Source: Rhabditoides inermis
Taxonomy: Eukaryota; Nematoda; Chromadorea; Rhabditida; Rhabditidae
Assembly (NCBI GenBank): GCA_963966185.1
Contig: CAWZYM010000114.1
Coordinates: 814,501 to 878,500 of the forward strand
Length of the DNA stretch: 64,000 nucleotides
Direction of reading: 5' to 3'
The position numbers and the translations under genes were made by a program. Below the pieces are notes generated by a model. That model had not been told where the DNA came from and did not search any database. It saw only the letters and a program-made list of their open reading frames with translations. Shown piece after piece: positions 1-11,680 of the stretch. The number at the start of each line of letters is the position of its first letter. Position 1 is the stretch's first letter.

Positions 1-625
1 GAGTGTTGCACCAAACATCTATCCGGAACCGGCGCGCTTTCTTCGAAGGTGTTTTGTAAACAAGCAAACACGGCGCGCTCCTTCTCCGGCCGTCTGTGCC
101 CGGTTGCATAGATCAATTCTCGCCGTTCTTTCGTTCGCATATGGAGAGATTACACAAACGCAACAACAGTCTACACGAGTATGCGTGCGGATCTCTGTCA
201 CATGGATTCTGATAGATTCTGACGACTTGCCATGCCTACGTAGTTATAGAAATCCACGGTTCACTTGAAGAATTGTTTCTGTTATACTGACATATCAAAA
301 TCAAATGTTTATCCATACCAGAATCGCATTTTCATGTATATCATGACATGGAAGTTATCAAGCCATCAAGCAGTTGGTTGTACTTTCTGAATCATCGATT
401 TATTGATTGATTTATTGTAGTGTGAGATGTTAAAGCCGGGGACCACGATTGTTGGAATATACTTATCTTTTATCCGACGTTTCGGCGTTACGCCTTCATC
501 AGGGATGTGGCAAAACCTATAATAACAATGTGTGGCTAGATAACAAGAAACGAAACAATAGAACTCGACGCGGATGTAACAATAAACATAAGAATTGATT
601 GACTTATCGATTTATCGATCTTCAG
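1..625. other. Upstream sequence of the nuclear receptor, mostly repeat fragments
   Basis: No coding exon was recognised here. Bases 300-355 look like the 3' end of a LINE on the minus strand (it shares the TTTATCCnnnnCAGAATCG-type end seen at 7690, 2810, 4790 and 35860). Bases 425-530 hold a hammerhead-like repeat described separately. The first exons of the nuclear receptor must lie before base 1 or be too short to recognise here. Confidence 0.5.
425..530 (-). repeat. Interspersed repeat with hammerhead-ribozyme-like core (copy A)
   Basis: On the minus strand the order is ATCC, CTGATGA, a GGCG-TAA-CGCC hairpin, GAAAC, GTC, GGAT. ATCC and GGAT are complementary and would form helix I. GAAAC followed by GTC gives a minimal helix III with the usual GUC cleavage triplet. 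One extra A lies between CTGATGA and the hairpin. A second copy is at 26340-26450 on the plus strand and shares flanking sequence (CCACATCCC before, TTCCAACA and CGTGATC/CGTGGTC after). Short motifs of this kind are known from Penelope-like retroelements; assignment to that group is inference. Confidence 0.6.
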
Positions 626-1206
626 GCGAGGCGTGCGTGGTGTGCGGGGACACGGCGTCGGGCATCCACTACGGCGTCGCCGCGTGCAACGGCTGCAAGA
701 CGTTTTTCCGACGGGTCGTCATAGAGGTGGGCGGATACGTTATGATGCATGGTAACTGTATGGTAAATATGGTAACTGTCATGTTTATGTAAGATTCGTA
801 TATTTATGTTGTTTTATGTTAGTCGGCAGCAGCCGCGAGTATATGATGGAATTTGAACTGTTTTGTGAAATTTGCAACAAATTATCTGCACTTTGACATC
901 CCATTGAAGCACTTCTCAGTTACCGCTTGTGATAAGCGTCGGAAACGTAGATTTTGCGTTGTTTGTCCTGTGCTTGTATGCCAATTCAACTTTCTAAAAT
1001 ACATGTTTTCTACATTGCTTGCTAAAATACATGCAAAGTACCTATTGCAAATAGTGAATTCATTCTAAAAGATATTCCTTCCAGAACCGCACATATTCGT
1101 GCAAGAACAACGGCGACTGCGTGATCGACCGGAACATGCGGTGCTCGTGTCGACACTGCAGGTTCAAGAAGTGCCTCCGAGTGGGCATGGACAAGACTGG
1201 TGGGTG

Positions 1207-1294
<88 letters not shown>

Positions 1295-2024
1295 AATTGA
1301 TTGATTTATCAATCCGCTCGAACGGTATTCACTGTATATTAGGTTGTACAAGACTTGTGGGTGTGAATGGATTGATTGAAAATATCGATGATTAGTTAAT
1401 ATGTATTCGATACACAGTGGTTTTGCTTGTAGGTGTAGCATAGTTTTGATGGTGGGTACAAGTTCCGTTTCGGTTTGGGTTTCGCGAGTGATAGTGATTT
1501 GTGTCTCATGTTTTCTCTCTCCTCTCTCTCTTTCGCTCTGTTTCTATTTGTCTCTCGCTCTTTATCCCTCTTTTTCTCTGACTCAGATTCAACAGTTACC
1601 TCCTCACTCCCTCTCTGTTTACATGTTTGCTGCTTAGTATATGGTATATCAGGTTGCCGGAGCGTTTGATGGTTTGCCGTTGGATCCTGAATTAGTGATA
1701 GACGTGGTTGCTAGTCGTTTGAATTCTGTTTTTTCATCGTCTGATTCTTGTGCGTTTGATTTGACTGACGCGCGTATTATGTCACAGAGATTGATATGGG
1801 CGTTTATTGAAGGTAGCAGGGATAGAGAGAGAGGGGGAGAGAGAGAGCCGGGAAGAGAGAGAGCCGGGAAGAGAGAGAGATAGAGAGGGAGAGAGAGATA
1901 GAGAGGGAGAGAGAGTCAGGGGGTGTTAGCCATTTAACCGGCTAAGCCGCGCGTCGCGCTGTTGACGAGAGTGAGATGATCCGTTACTCGTTACAATGAC
2001 GAGGGTGATTGTGGAGAGAGTGAG

Positions 2025-2071
<47 letters not shown>

Positions 2072-3693
2072 GAGACGGAGACGGAGACGGCTACTAAACA
2101 TGCGCACCTTTCACACGGTGTGAGTAACCCGATCTATGTTTTGGCGGAGGCGACCTCTGCGAGTACTGTATTGTATTGAGCGGTGTGCTTGCTTGCTGTT
2201 TTGAATAGGGGTGGAGAAGGAGAAAAGAAGAAGGATCAGAGAGCAAGAGAAGTGATCTCTGGTACAGTATAGGAGTACAGGTACAGGGGACAGCATCACG
2301 GGTTAACAATTGAATTACCGTGTTGTGAATTCGTGAATCGTGAAGGAGAGAAATTGGAATCAAATTATCATTGATCACCTGTCGCATGACATGTACGTGG
2401 GTGGATGTCCTGAGGCCAGACCCGCACTTTATTTAATCATCGGATTAATACTTGAGCTTTCTATGAACCCGGAAGGGCAGGCCAGATTTGATGGGAAAGC
2501 AGATTTTAGTAGACTTATAGTTTCCCCTGTCTATATATTATGTAATAAATGTAGAGTTTGCAATAGTTGCATGCGTGAAACTCATAAGAACTATATAACT
2601 TATCACATAAATAATATATATAAACTATATTATGGTTCGGGTTTTTGAGTTGAATGTGAAAATGCAAAAGTCTATCATTTTCATTGTAGAGTTGAGTATG
2701 AAACGCGCCGAATTTTCTGTCTCGGGCTCGGGCTCTCGCCTCTCGAAAAAAAAATGTGAAAAAGTGGACAGACAATGGCGCTGATGATCTTCTCCATTCA
2801 AGTCAAGTCAAGTCAAGTGTTTATCCGGAATCGTTATAGCTGAATATGACAATGACAATCACTCCGTTGCAGAGTTGAATGTGGAGCGTCGTCGGAAGCG
2901 CAAGGGGCGGGCGGGCGGCGCCGGCGGGAAGACGGAGGACGAAGTCGATGCAGAGGACCCACTCATCGACCTGCTCATAGACAAGGAGAACAGGTGGGAG
3001 GGGGGGGTACGGGTTGTACGGTAGTTATGCCATGATGTATACGGTAAGTGGGAGAAGAGATTGAGTTGATTTACTATTGACAACCGATATCGTGCGTGGG
3101 GGAACAGGCGGGGTACGGTTATACGTTGTGTATACGGTAGTATTCTCAATTCTCATTTATATGCGCTATAATTTTTCCTATTGTAAACGTGTTTGGTGTT
3201 TTATTGATCTACAACTACTGTCAATTACATGAGTTTTTGTTTAGATGTGTTGAAGTAATTGAGCAACGTATTTGCATGTGAGAATTGGGTGTTACCTATT
3301 TCTACCTATTGCCATTGCAATCATTTGCGTGTTTTGCATTGTGCACTTTGGCAGAAACGTATTGTTTATAATATCTTATCTAAAATTGACTTTTTTAAAT
3401 CTATTTTAATAGTAAAATGAATAAAATAATAAAGACCAACGTTTACGGCATTGATTGGATTTTCGATTACTCACCTCTCCATCTCAGGTACCTCGCGCTG
3501 GTCTTTCTTTTCAAAATTCATTCCTTGATAAATTATTCCATTAAGGATTAAGAAGTGCCTTCAAATCAATATCCTTTTCGCAGGTACCTCGCGCTGGTCA
3601 ACTCGGCGGCGTTCGAGTCGCACGGCACACTCAAGGAGGCGCTCACCAACGGCTACAAGGCATTCGACGAGGCGTACACGAAGGTACGGGATG

Positions 3694-3724
<31 letters not shown>

Positions 3725-6700
3725 CGGAGGGAGGGAGGATGAAGGAAGATGAAGCAAGGTAGAAGGAGAGAGAGGGGGTGGGTAGGGGAGGGTGAGTGAT
3801 GGAGAAAATAACTAGAGGAAGAGAAAGAGCGAGAGAGGTGGAAGGGAAAGGTATAAGTAGAACGATAAGGAGAGGGAGTAGGTGAGAGAGTGTGGATGTA
3901 TACAGCTAGTCGTTGCCGCTACATCGATATAGATGGCGCTCTAGGAGCCGATGAGAACTGTAGTTACCAAAAATGTTTTCATAAACATGGTTTGATGGAC
4001 AATTATTTAATATCCGAAGGATTCCCATATCTCTTTAGTACCGCCTCATCCCCATGCCGCCCGGCGAGCAGAAGAACTTCTCCTACTGGCGTGCCAAGAT
4101 CCTCTCCGTCATTGTCGAGTGGGCCAAGTCGTTCGAGGTATCGATTGATTATCGATTTTTCGATTTGAGTCTCTTTTTTCATTATCTTGTCGCATTGATT
4201 ATCGATTGTTGTATATCGATTACTTTTTCTACTTTTTCATTCACATATTGACATTTGTTGTGTGTGTAATAGACGCTGGTTGACATTGATAGGGTTTATA
4301 AGCCGTAGATGTTGTGGTATGTCATCGAGTTATCGTAAGGGGTGGATGTGACACACGTGAGATTGTACGAAGAAGACTTTATGTCATTTAACTGTATGAC
4401 TGAAACGTATATGGGATGCGTTTTCTTTTTCGAAACACCTGCAATCCTTTTTTTTTGTCCCGCCGCTGCCGAATGATCGGGTGCATCGACAAGAATTCTT
4501 CCCAAGACAACCATTGAGCCGGCGGGAAGTAGCTCATGTGGAAACAGTTCAGGCGCGAGGAGATACAACATATGTGCGAAGCAAAGGAGTCTCCGGAGCT
4601 GTCCACATCAACAATGGTACTCTAATGGTCTATGGAAAGAATATCGATCAAGTATCGGAGAATTATCGATCAAGAATCGTCTTCCGCCACTAACCTCGTC
4701 TGCCCAACTGTCTTTCCCCGGCGTTAGCCCATAAGATCTTGGCCCACTGTATGCTTCCTATCCTATCATTGTGATTGTGATTGTCATATTCAGCTATAAC
4801 GATTCCGGATAAACACTTGAACTTGAACTTGAACTTGTTGCGGGTAGTGTTGTGCAGAAATATTTATTTAGCTTTTTCGATTTGTGTCCATTCACTCAAA
4901 TTTACCGTTATAGGGGTAGGATAAACACGCTTTGCGTACGTTCAATTGAACGGAGACGAGTTTCTGTCGTTTATACTGATCCTGAAACGTATACACTGTA
5001 TGGTTTGCGGGATTGCGGGTCACTGTTTCGGTGTACGTTGTGGTGTTGTGGTATAGTTATTAGGATTTAGGATTGTGAATAAGCAATTCACGTCTCTCAT
5101 TTGTCGTTGATTGCAGGTGTTCTCGTCGCTCTCGCTGGACGATCAGTTCGCGCTGGTCGTGCACACGTCATTCAGGTGAGGAGAGGGGGGTGGGAAGAGG
5201 GAGGGGGGAGAGAGAGGGAGGGAGAGAGAGAGAGAGAGAGAAGAGGAGAGATGAATAGAAAGAGAAAAGAGGAGAGAGGGATAGAAAGAGAGAAGAGGAG
5301 AGAGAGAGAGAGAGGGAGAGAGAGAGAGTGAGAGAGAGAGACTACCCCCTTCCCCCTGCAGCAACCTTGTTCTGGCCGAGGCGTTCCACACCCCCGAGAA
5401 ATACACGGACCGCATAGTCTTCCCGGATGGGTTGTCAGGGTAGGTGGTTTCGAGTTTTGTCATGTCTTAATTTTGTGGTTTTCTGTTGTCACTTTGTTTA
5501 CGCCTATTTGGAATGTTTTGTATGAGATCGGAGTTCCTAGTTTGTATTGTTTTGGACAAGTGCAGCGGTGTTTAATTGTGGGTTGAAGCTTAATTTGTGG
5601 AAGGTTATGGATTATGGAAACCGTAACCGATTAGCCGATGCAGTTCCTTGAAATGCGTGTGGTTGCAGGTTCCACAACATTACGGCAATTTCGCTAGAGA
5701 ACCAACAATCAGCCAATGAAAGTAGATAGTGAAGAATGTTTCAGGCTAATTTATTTCTTGATGAAATGCGTTTGTGGTTGCAATTACAAGTTCGTATTGT
5801 CTTGGACAAGTGCGATTATTTGGTTGTTGGCTGAAACTTATTTTGTAGAAGATTATCAAAGCCGTTTATCCAATTGCCGATTCCTTGATGAAATATGAGT
5901 CGTTGCAGGTTCAGAGTCAGAGAATACCATCTCAGCCAATGAGAGTAGATACTAAAGAATAACTATTCAATTGCGAGGCGAAAAGCGTGGTTGCAGGTTG
6001 CGCAAAGAATGTTCCAGACTATTCGATTTCTTGCTGAAATACATCATAATAATAATAATAATTATTATTATTCTTACCGTGTATACTATATAGTAGAGCA
6101 CAGGACAAACACATAAATAGAGTGAATACGGCAAGCGTGATTGGAGAATAAATAAACACAAGAATAGGATAAAACGATTTACGATTTCACTGTTTGATGT
6201 TTCGCAGATGAAATAATTTTGTGCTTGCAGGTTCCGCAACATCACGGCGCACACGATGAAGGAGAGGAGCGGGCTGATGCCGACTGTCTTCGCCGTCATC
6301 AACAATATACTGGTGGGGGGGGGGGGGTGTTATCAAACTTGTCAATAAACAGTCATCAATAGTGTATAGTGTATACTTTGGGTGGTGGAGTGGGGTGGAT
6401 GTAGGGTGAAAGTGTTATGAATATAAAAAAAAACATTCCTTTCCTTTCTCTGCCAGCGCGCGGTCGCGTGCCTTTCCCTGTTATTCCCCCGACCCCTGAA
6501 CAATGCTGTGCGGCGGAGGACACTAACCGGAATGGTATTCGATTTTCCTACTCTCTACATCTACGGCATTGAGACTGGAGAGGAATCCTCGAAGACGATG
6601 ACACTCTCGGAGACGTCTCTTCGCGATCGATCGCTGAAGCCCGGATTTTCCGCAGCCGAGATCGAAACTTCCCCAGAAGCCGCAAGCAGGGGATGACAAG

Positions 6701-8440
6701 CATCACCAACAACACGTACGCATCCACGGGATCACCGAAACCCGTGTTGTTGGAACTCGCAGTAGGCATTGTATTACTGTATTTTACCGTATCCCACCGT
6801 AATTTACGTAATCGATAATGTGTGCTACTTGATTCGAGATAAATATTCTGATTCTGATTCTGTTATGAATAATAGACTGGTGGGTGGGGGAGAGGGTTGG
6901 AGGGTGAATGTTTAGAGTGACGAAGTAGAGTATTGTAATAGGGAGTAGGGTGTCTAATTTGAAATAAATGAAATAGAGTTTTGTTTTGCTTCCACTCGAT
7001 GTGAAGTTGGAACATATAAAGGTGATGTGAATTGATATTCGGAAAAAAGTCAAGGTGGAGCGGGTACACAAAACACATTCAAGGCCACTTTTCATAATTG
7101 ATCTTCTTGCTAACCCAGGTGCCGATACGTCGTATGAAGATGACGCTAGTCGAGTACCTCTTCCTCCAAGCCATTATATTCTACGATCCTGGTGCGTTAT
7201 TGATTCATTGATTGATTACAAACTAGCTGTGTTAGTGATTATTTCCTATGTAAGCAATGTACGGAGGCTATCAAAGGCCAGAGACTTCACGGAGGCTTTT
7301 ATCATTGTTTAAAAAAATATTCGATCGATATCTCTGAAATCACAAATCACAATCAAAAGATTGAGACGTCGGGAGTACTTTCTGGTAAATCTAAACTCGC
7401 GCGGTTTCATCAGATTGAACGTTTTGATCGTACACTCGATACACTTGCAGAGTGTCTGTCGTTGTCGGAGTCTGGGGTGGCGTTGATTCTGGCGAAACGC
7501 AAGCGACTGCTCGACAGCCTGCGACGACATCTGGAGAGGAAGCTGCGGGATCCGGTCGAGGTGGGACATTTGGGATAAAATCAATCAAATCAAATCAAAA
7601 CATGTATCAGGACTCGCATCATATGAGTGTGTTTAGCTTTCAAGGTGATAGCGCCGAATGAATGATTGACACAATGGATTCCTTCCGGCGCTATCAAATC
7701 AAATGTTCATCCAGAATCGCATTTTTATGTACATATAGCATGAGAGGTGTTCGGCAGGAGGTGGGGCAGCATGATTTTTGAAAGTTTTCTCATCCAAATT
7801 ATGCCGGGTCCTTATAAGTTATTTTAATTTTGTTCGACTATTGGAAAATGACGCATATCGATTGAATTTACCAGTGACATGTGTTGTTGAAGTTGGTGTG
7901 AAACATATTAAATGTGTTTTTGTGTGTTGTAAATAGTAAAAACAATCATCACATTACAGGTTGCGTATCGTTTCTCTGCGCTGCTACTGCGAATATCGAA
8001 TGTGCAGGTGAGATTGATTTTGCGTTTTGATATTTTTGATTGTGTCTTTTCGTATGAGGTGATTCATATGCCTTTGAATCTTTCAAACCCACTCTCTAGT
8101 GTTTATAAGACAGTTGCAAAGAGACTGACCGCTTCATGATTAAATGATTACAATCCAATGATCACCGCTTTTTCGAATGCAGTTGTGACGAAACTTGCCG
8201 CTAACTATTCAATTATCTGCCTTACGTTTTAGCACTTTTATAAAAAAAAATTACGATTTTTTTATAATGTGTACACACTGTTATAAATACATGTTGTTGT
8301 AGAAGGTGGCTGCGTTCAAGCGGGAGACTCTGCACGATCGAAACGTTCAATCTGATGAAACCGCACGAGTTCACGATGGAGATATCCAGAAAGTACCCCG
8401 ACGTCTCGTTCTTCTGATTGTGATTCCAGAGATTGATTGA
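626..8440 (+). CDS. Nuclear hormone receptor, nematode HNF4-like/supplementary type (5' partial)
   Basis: Likely ligand-regulated transcription factor. Exons by eye: 626-726, 1085-1199, 2873-2993, 3584-3683, 4039-4137, 5117-5175, 5362-5439, 6231-6312, 7119-7191, 7451-7560, 7960-8007, 8303-8440. All junctions are GT-AG and in phase. Exons 1-2 encode a two-zinc-finger DNA-binding domain: [20 protein letters not shown] begins it, the P-box is CNGCKT, and the second finger runs from CKNNGDC to CRHCRFKKC. Exon 3 is a basic hinge ending [13 protein letters not shown]. Exons 4-12 are a ligand-binding domain with the signature EWAKSF then [16 protein letters not shown]. About 374 codons are present, so only the N-terminus is missing. 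In the last exon the spliced frame leaves the expected helix-12 frame: [10 protein letters not shown] is encoded from 8304 in the +1 frame and ends at 8417, whereas the in-phase frame ends at 8440. This could be a real frameshift, a sequence error or an unseen splice choice. Poly(A) signal at 8723. Confidence 0.85.
1200..2872 (+). other. Long receptor intron with microsatellites
   Basis: This 1.67 kb intron holds an (ATTG)n run at about 1203-1310, a CT-rich stretch at 1510-1580, GA-rich stretches at 1810-1920 and an (AAAG)n/(GA)n run at 2025-2085. At 2797-2860 a LINE 3' tail in minus orientation, (TCAAG)n then TTTATCCGGAATCG, ends about 12 bases before the splice acceptor. No additional exon was recognised. 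Confidence 0.6.
2797..2860 (-). mobile_element. Truncated LINE 3' end abutting a splice acceptor
   Basis: Read on the minus strand, the sequence ends GTCATATTCAGCTATAACGA followed by TTCCGGATAAACACTTGAC and a short TTGAC repeat. The same terminus lies on the plus strand at 4770-4838 with a TTGAAC tail. The insertion sits just before the polypyrimidine/acceptor of the receptor exon that starts at 2873. Confidence 0.65.
3485..3503 (+). repeat. Echo of a downstream splice acceptor and exon start
   Basis: The 19 bases CAGGTACCTCGCGCTGGTC are identical to 3581-3599, which are the acceptor and first 16 bases of the receptor exon starting at 3584. The copy lies 96 bases upstream in the intron and diverges immediately afterwards. 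Confidence 0.9.
4296..4838 (+). mobile_element. Truncated LINE-like 3' end with TTGAAC tail
   Basis: The right end is CTATAACGATTCCGGATAA followed by CAC and tandem TTGAAC. A stretch at about 4590-4650 (GGTACTCTAATGG...GGAAAG...ATCGATCAA) recurs in minus orientation at 35985-36070, where it is also followed by the same type of terminus with a TTGA tail at 35853-35895. No reverse transcriptase motif is visible in this copy. The left boundary is uncertain. Confidence 0.55.
5530..6045 (+). repeat. Two tandem decayed copies of an intron/exon junction
   Basis: Two units of roughly 255 bases (about 5530-5785 and 5788-6045) share TTGGACAAGTGC, CAGCCAATGA, GTAGATA and a GTTGCAGGTT acceptor-like motif. 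Unit 1 continues TTCCACAACATTACGGC, a diverged copy of the true exon start TTCCGCAACATCACGGC at 6232. Acceptor-like copies end at 5668, 5908 and 5996; the in-frame acceptor is at 6230. Confidence 0.75.
6640..6862 (+). mobile_element. Interspersed repeat with ATTCTG tail, copy 1
   Basis: Contains GGGGATGACAAGCATCACC, the segment GGCATTGTATTACTGTATTT and the end GAGATAAATATTCTGATTCT. Other copies: 11925-12100 (+), 60585-60760 (-), 34027-34115 (-, partial) and 43630-43690 (+, partial). The simple repeated tail and common 3' end suggest a retroposon 3' terminus. It lies in a receptor intron. Confidence 0.7.
7316..7445 (-). repeat. Inverted copy of the receptor's terminal exon inside an upstream intron
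   Basis: The minus strand aligns over about 110 bases with 8330-8440, the last receptor exon. Shared runs include AACGTTCAATCTGATGAAAC and CCAGAAAGTAC, then CCCGACGTCTC. In translation it keeps [10 protein letters not shown] against [10 protein letters not shown] in the real exon. It lies immediately upstream of the exon at 7451, so two exons (7451-7560, 7960-8007) sit between the arms of a potential pre-mRNA hairpin. Confidence 0.9.
7571..7745 (-). repeat. LINE tail fragments and a small inverted repeat in a receptor intron
   Basis: TCAAA-type tails occur at about 7576-7600 and 7692-7702. The second is followed by TGTTCATCCAGAATCGC, a LINE 3' end in minus orientation. Between them GATAGCGCCGAA (7645) and TTCCGGCGCTATC (7680) are near-complementary and could form a hairpin. 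Confidence 0.55.
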
Positions 8441-8722
8441 GATATGATTCTAAGTTATTGTGATTGCGTCTTCTTGTCCCTTTCCTCAACGCCATCTGAT
8501 CTACATTCTAGTATAATAATGTGTTTCTATTTCTACTTATTGTTTGTTTCTCGCAGCTTGGTACAACAAGGCTGACCTCAGTTAGTTCCATATTCATATT
8601 GAGACATAGTTGTTGTATAGAGGTTATAGGAGTTGTTATTCTATTGAGTCGAATTCGAGAATGAGAGAGAATTTCTATGTATCTGTGTACAGTGTTGTGT
8701 TCGTGAATTGTGAATTTGTGGA

Positions 8723-8728
8723 AATAAA
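8723..8728 (+). terminator. Poly(A) signal of the nuclear receptor gene
   Basis: AATAAA about 285 bases after the stop codon, in otherwise AT-rich 3' sequence. Confidence 0.6.
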
Positions 8729-8730
8729 GA

Positions 8731-10266
8731 CAGATTTTTTGCCAGATGTGGTTTGTGGTTTCACTTGGTGAGTCATTGTGGTGTGGCAATGGCATCATTT
8801 GGGTGTAAGGGCGAGAGATAGAGAGAGAGAGAGAGAGAGAAGAGATGCCCTTGGGTGTCTCATCTTCCTTGTATGGTTCATGTCGTCTCTCTCTTTTTGC
8901 ATGTGCATTCCGGTTTACGTGGATGTGTGAAGGAAGAGAGTAGGCAGATCCCCGAGGCAGATAGACCGGAGGAAAAACGCTCCAGACATTGACTCCCATT
9001 GACACACGAGCCTTTCGTAATTTGTGCTCCTGAATGTCCGTGTTACCTTTCCCGAAACGCTGATGTCATATTGTAATTGCTACTTTGCGGTGTGATTGAT
9101 TGCACGAATGGCTGATTGGCTTTGTTGCTTCTTTGGTGATGTGATTGGGTTGGGTGAGTAAGCGTACCGGAATACTCTCGAGGCAAGGTGTAAGATTAAG
9201 GTGTATCGCGCAGTTTCGGCTAAGGTCGCGCGGTTGACTGTTGAGAGTGAAAGCGAGAGCGGTTGACAGTATACATTCCTGTACGCTTGTTCCTTTCACA
9301 GTCCATTGCTTCTTGTCGCTTTCTGAGCAGGGGAGTTCTCCTATTTCCATTCGACTCTCGGATATCTTTTTGGAAAAAGGCGCGCGCACTTTTTGATTTT
9401 GCAGTTTCTTACGCCGATAGCCGATATCTTATACGTTTCAAGAGATTTCCGGAATCGGTGTTTTGATTGAATGCGCGCATTGTTGTGTGAAATCGGCGCC
9501 TCGTTTCTCTCCCCCCTCTCTTTATCTCTCCCTTCTCCCCCTCTTTCTGAAAAATCGAGAATCACTCCTCAATCCTCCATTGAAACTCGTTTCCATATCT
9601 TTCATTTGCCACTTTACATTGCGTGTCAAATAGTCATTGTTTTTAATTCTTCGAAGACCGTGTACTGAATACTGAATCCTGAATGTGAGTGAAATCCTAG
9701 ATTTTCCATCCAGTATTGATCTCGGTGAATCCAGGATCCAGGATCTGGACAGGTGCGGAGGAGGTGCAGAATCCAGAAATCTGGATATTATTGATCCTCT
9801 GGCGAGGCGACTATTGTGAGAGGCGAAGGGATTTGGTGAAGTGTTTATGTACCGCGATGCGTTCGTTTTGGCTTTGGTTCGTTTTCGAGATTGCATTGAA
9901 ATGAGCTTTTTTCATTGAACTCGTGAAAGCTATTTGGTTGGTTCTCACAGTCGTGAATTATCTGTTATGTTTTGTATTGTGTTGTCATTGGGTACATTCG
10001 AAACATTTGCCAAAAATCATTGGCAATGTCTTCAGTGAGTGAGTATATCCGATTCTTGAAACATATGTGTGTTTTATGTCATTTATCTCATCCCTTTCAC
10101 TTTTATCTTTTATCACATCAAATCTCAACGCCGCGTGAACAACCCATCATCTGTTTATCCGATATCCTTCAGCCGATCCGAATCCGCATTACGCAATTTA
10201 TCGTATCGCGTTCGATCTACCGTGAAATCGATTCCTGATCTACCCTAATCGATTTATATTTCAGCG
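8731..10266. other. Intergenic region before the secreted-protein gene
   Basis: No exon recognised. A GA run lies at 8818-8842. Around 9690-9800 there are nested near-palindromic words (AATCCAGGATCCAGGATCTGG and ATCCAGAAATCTGGAT). The stretch just before 10267 ends TTTCAGCG before the ATG, so the 5' untranslated region is probably spliced. Confidence 0.4.
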
Positions 10267-10542
10267 ATGCGGCAGTTGATACTGCTGCTGCTCCTCCATT
10301 CGGCGATCGCCCTGCCGATCGATAAAATCGATAACCTCCCGCCGATCGATAACGACCGGCTATGGCCGACCGACCCGGATCAGATCCTCGGATTCACAGA
10401 AGAAGAGAGTACTGTGGCTACGGTACCTCCCCTGCCTACCGTACCCACGTCTACGGTGCCGGAACATGTGGCAGAGGTCGGAGCGCTGCCAAAGTCTGTG
10501 GGCAGAGTGGCATCCTCTGAAGTCAGCGGAGAAGCGGCTTCG

Positions 10543-10576
<34 letters not shown>

Positions 10577-11121
10577 GCATCATCCTCGGTGAGTGTCTGT
10601 TTCTCGTTGTTCCGGTGGGGCGTGAAGTGTTATTGGCGGAATGGATAAGTGTGAATGTGAAACTGGCTGAATGAGTCAGAGTGCCATGAGACATGAGAAA
10701 CTTGAGATAAACGGCGGCGGATTTGCGGTGCGTGTGTATGTTACGACTACGACTGTGTAAAGTGAACTGGTTTCGCGCGCGCGCCGCGGAGGGTGAATCG
10801 AAAGAGCGTTGAAAGACAGGGGGTTTGAATGAACAAACTGTATGCATATCGTATTGAAATAGTTAAACAGTAGTTACAGTATAGAAAGACAGCGTTGTTT
10901 TCACTTTTAAAAGAGTCGTGTATATTATAGGTATTCTTACAGTAACCCATGTTTTCGTTGCAGAACCCGTGCAGCCGGCGAACATCATGTCGGCCATCAA
11001 CGACTTTGCCAAGTCGCCCGTGCTGCAGGATCTGATGAAGTTCGCACAGGTAAGAATCTTTCTCTCTCTCCCTCTGTCTCTCTCTCCCTCTCTCCCTCTC
11101 TCTATCCTCTCTCTCTCCCTC

Positions 11122-11155
<34 letters not shown>

Positions 11156-11646
11156 CCCCCCCGCCTCCCTCTCTCAACTCTCTCCCCAGGCCTTCATGGG
11201 CAGTGGCCTGAACGACCCGAAGAAGCTGGCCGCAGGGTCGCCTATAGTTGGCGCGGATGCCGTCGTGGTGAGTGTCACCCGGGTAGATAGAAGACAGGGT
11301 AGAAAAGAAGACAGATAAGGAAACGTAGCTAATAGATAGTCAGTGTCGTATTTGCCGTAACATAAGAAGGCGAATAAAGACTGTTCTTCCTATTTGGCTG
11401 ATGGATGAAGAGTAAGACGAACGTCTTACTACATGAGTCGCTTTTAAAACATATCAACGTCTGGCACTTATTGGACAGTCACTCATTCAAATCGAAGTGT
11501 TGTATCACTACCACTCGAACTTGTGAAAAAGTAGTCGCGTAATTGATTTACAAATATGATCACCATTCAGGTTCGCAATCCCGCTATCATGATGTCGCAA
11601 GACGACGCGCCGATGAGGACAGTACTGCATAGTCAGGTAGAAGAGG

Positions 11647-11680
<34 letters not shown>

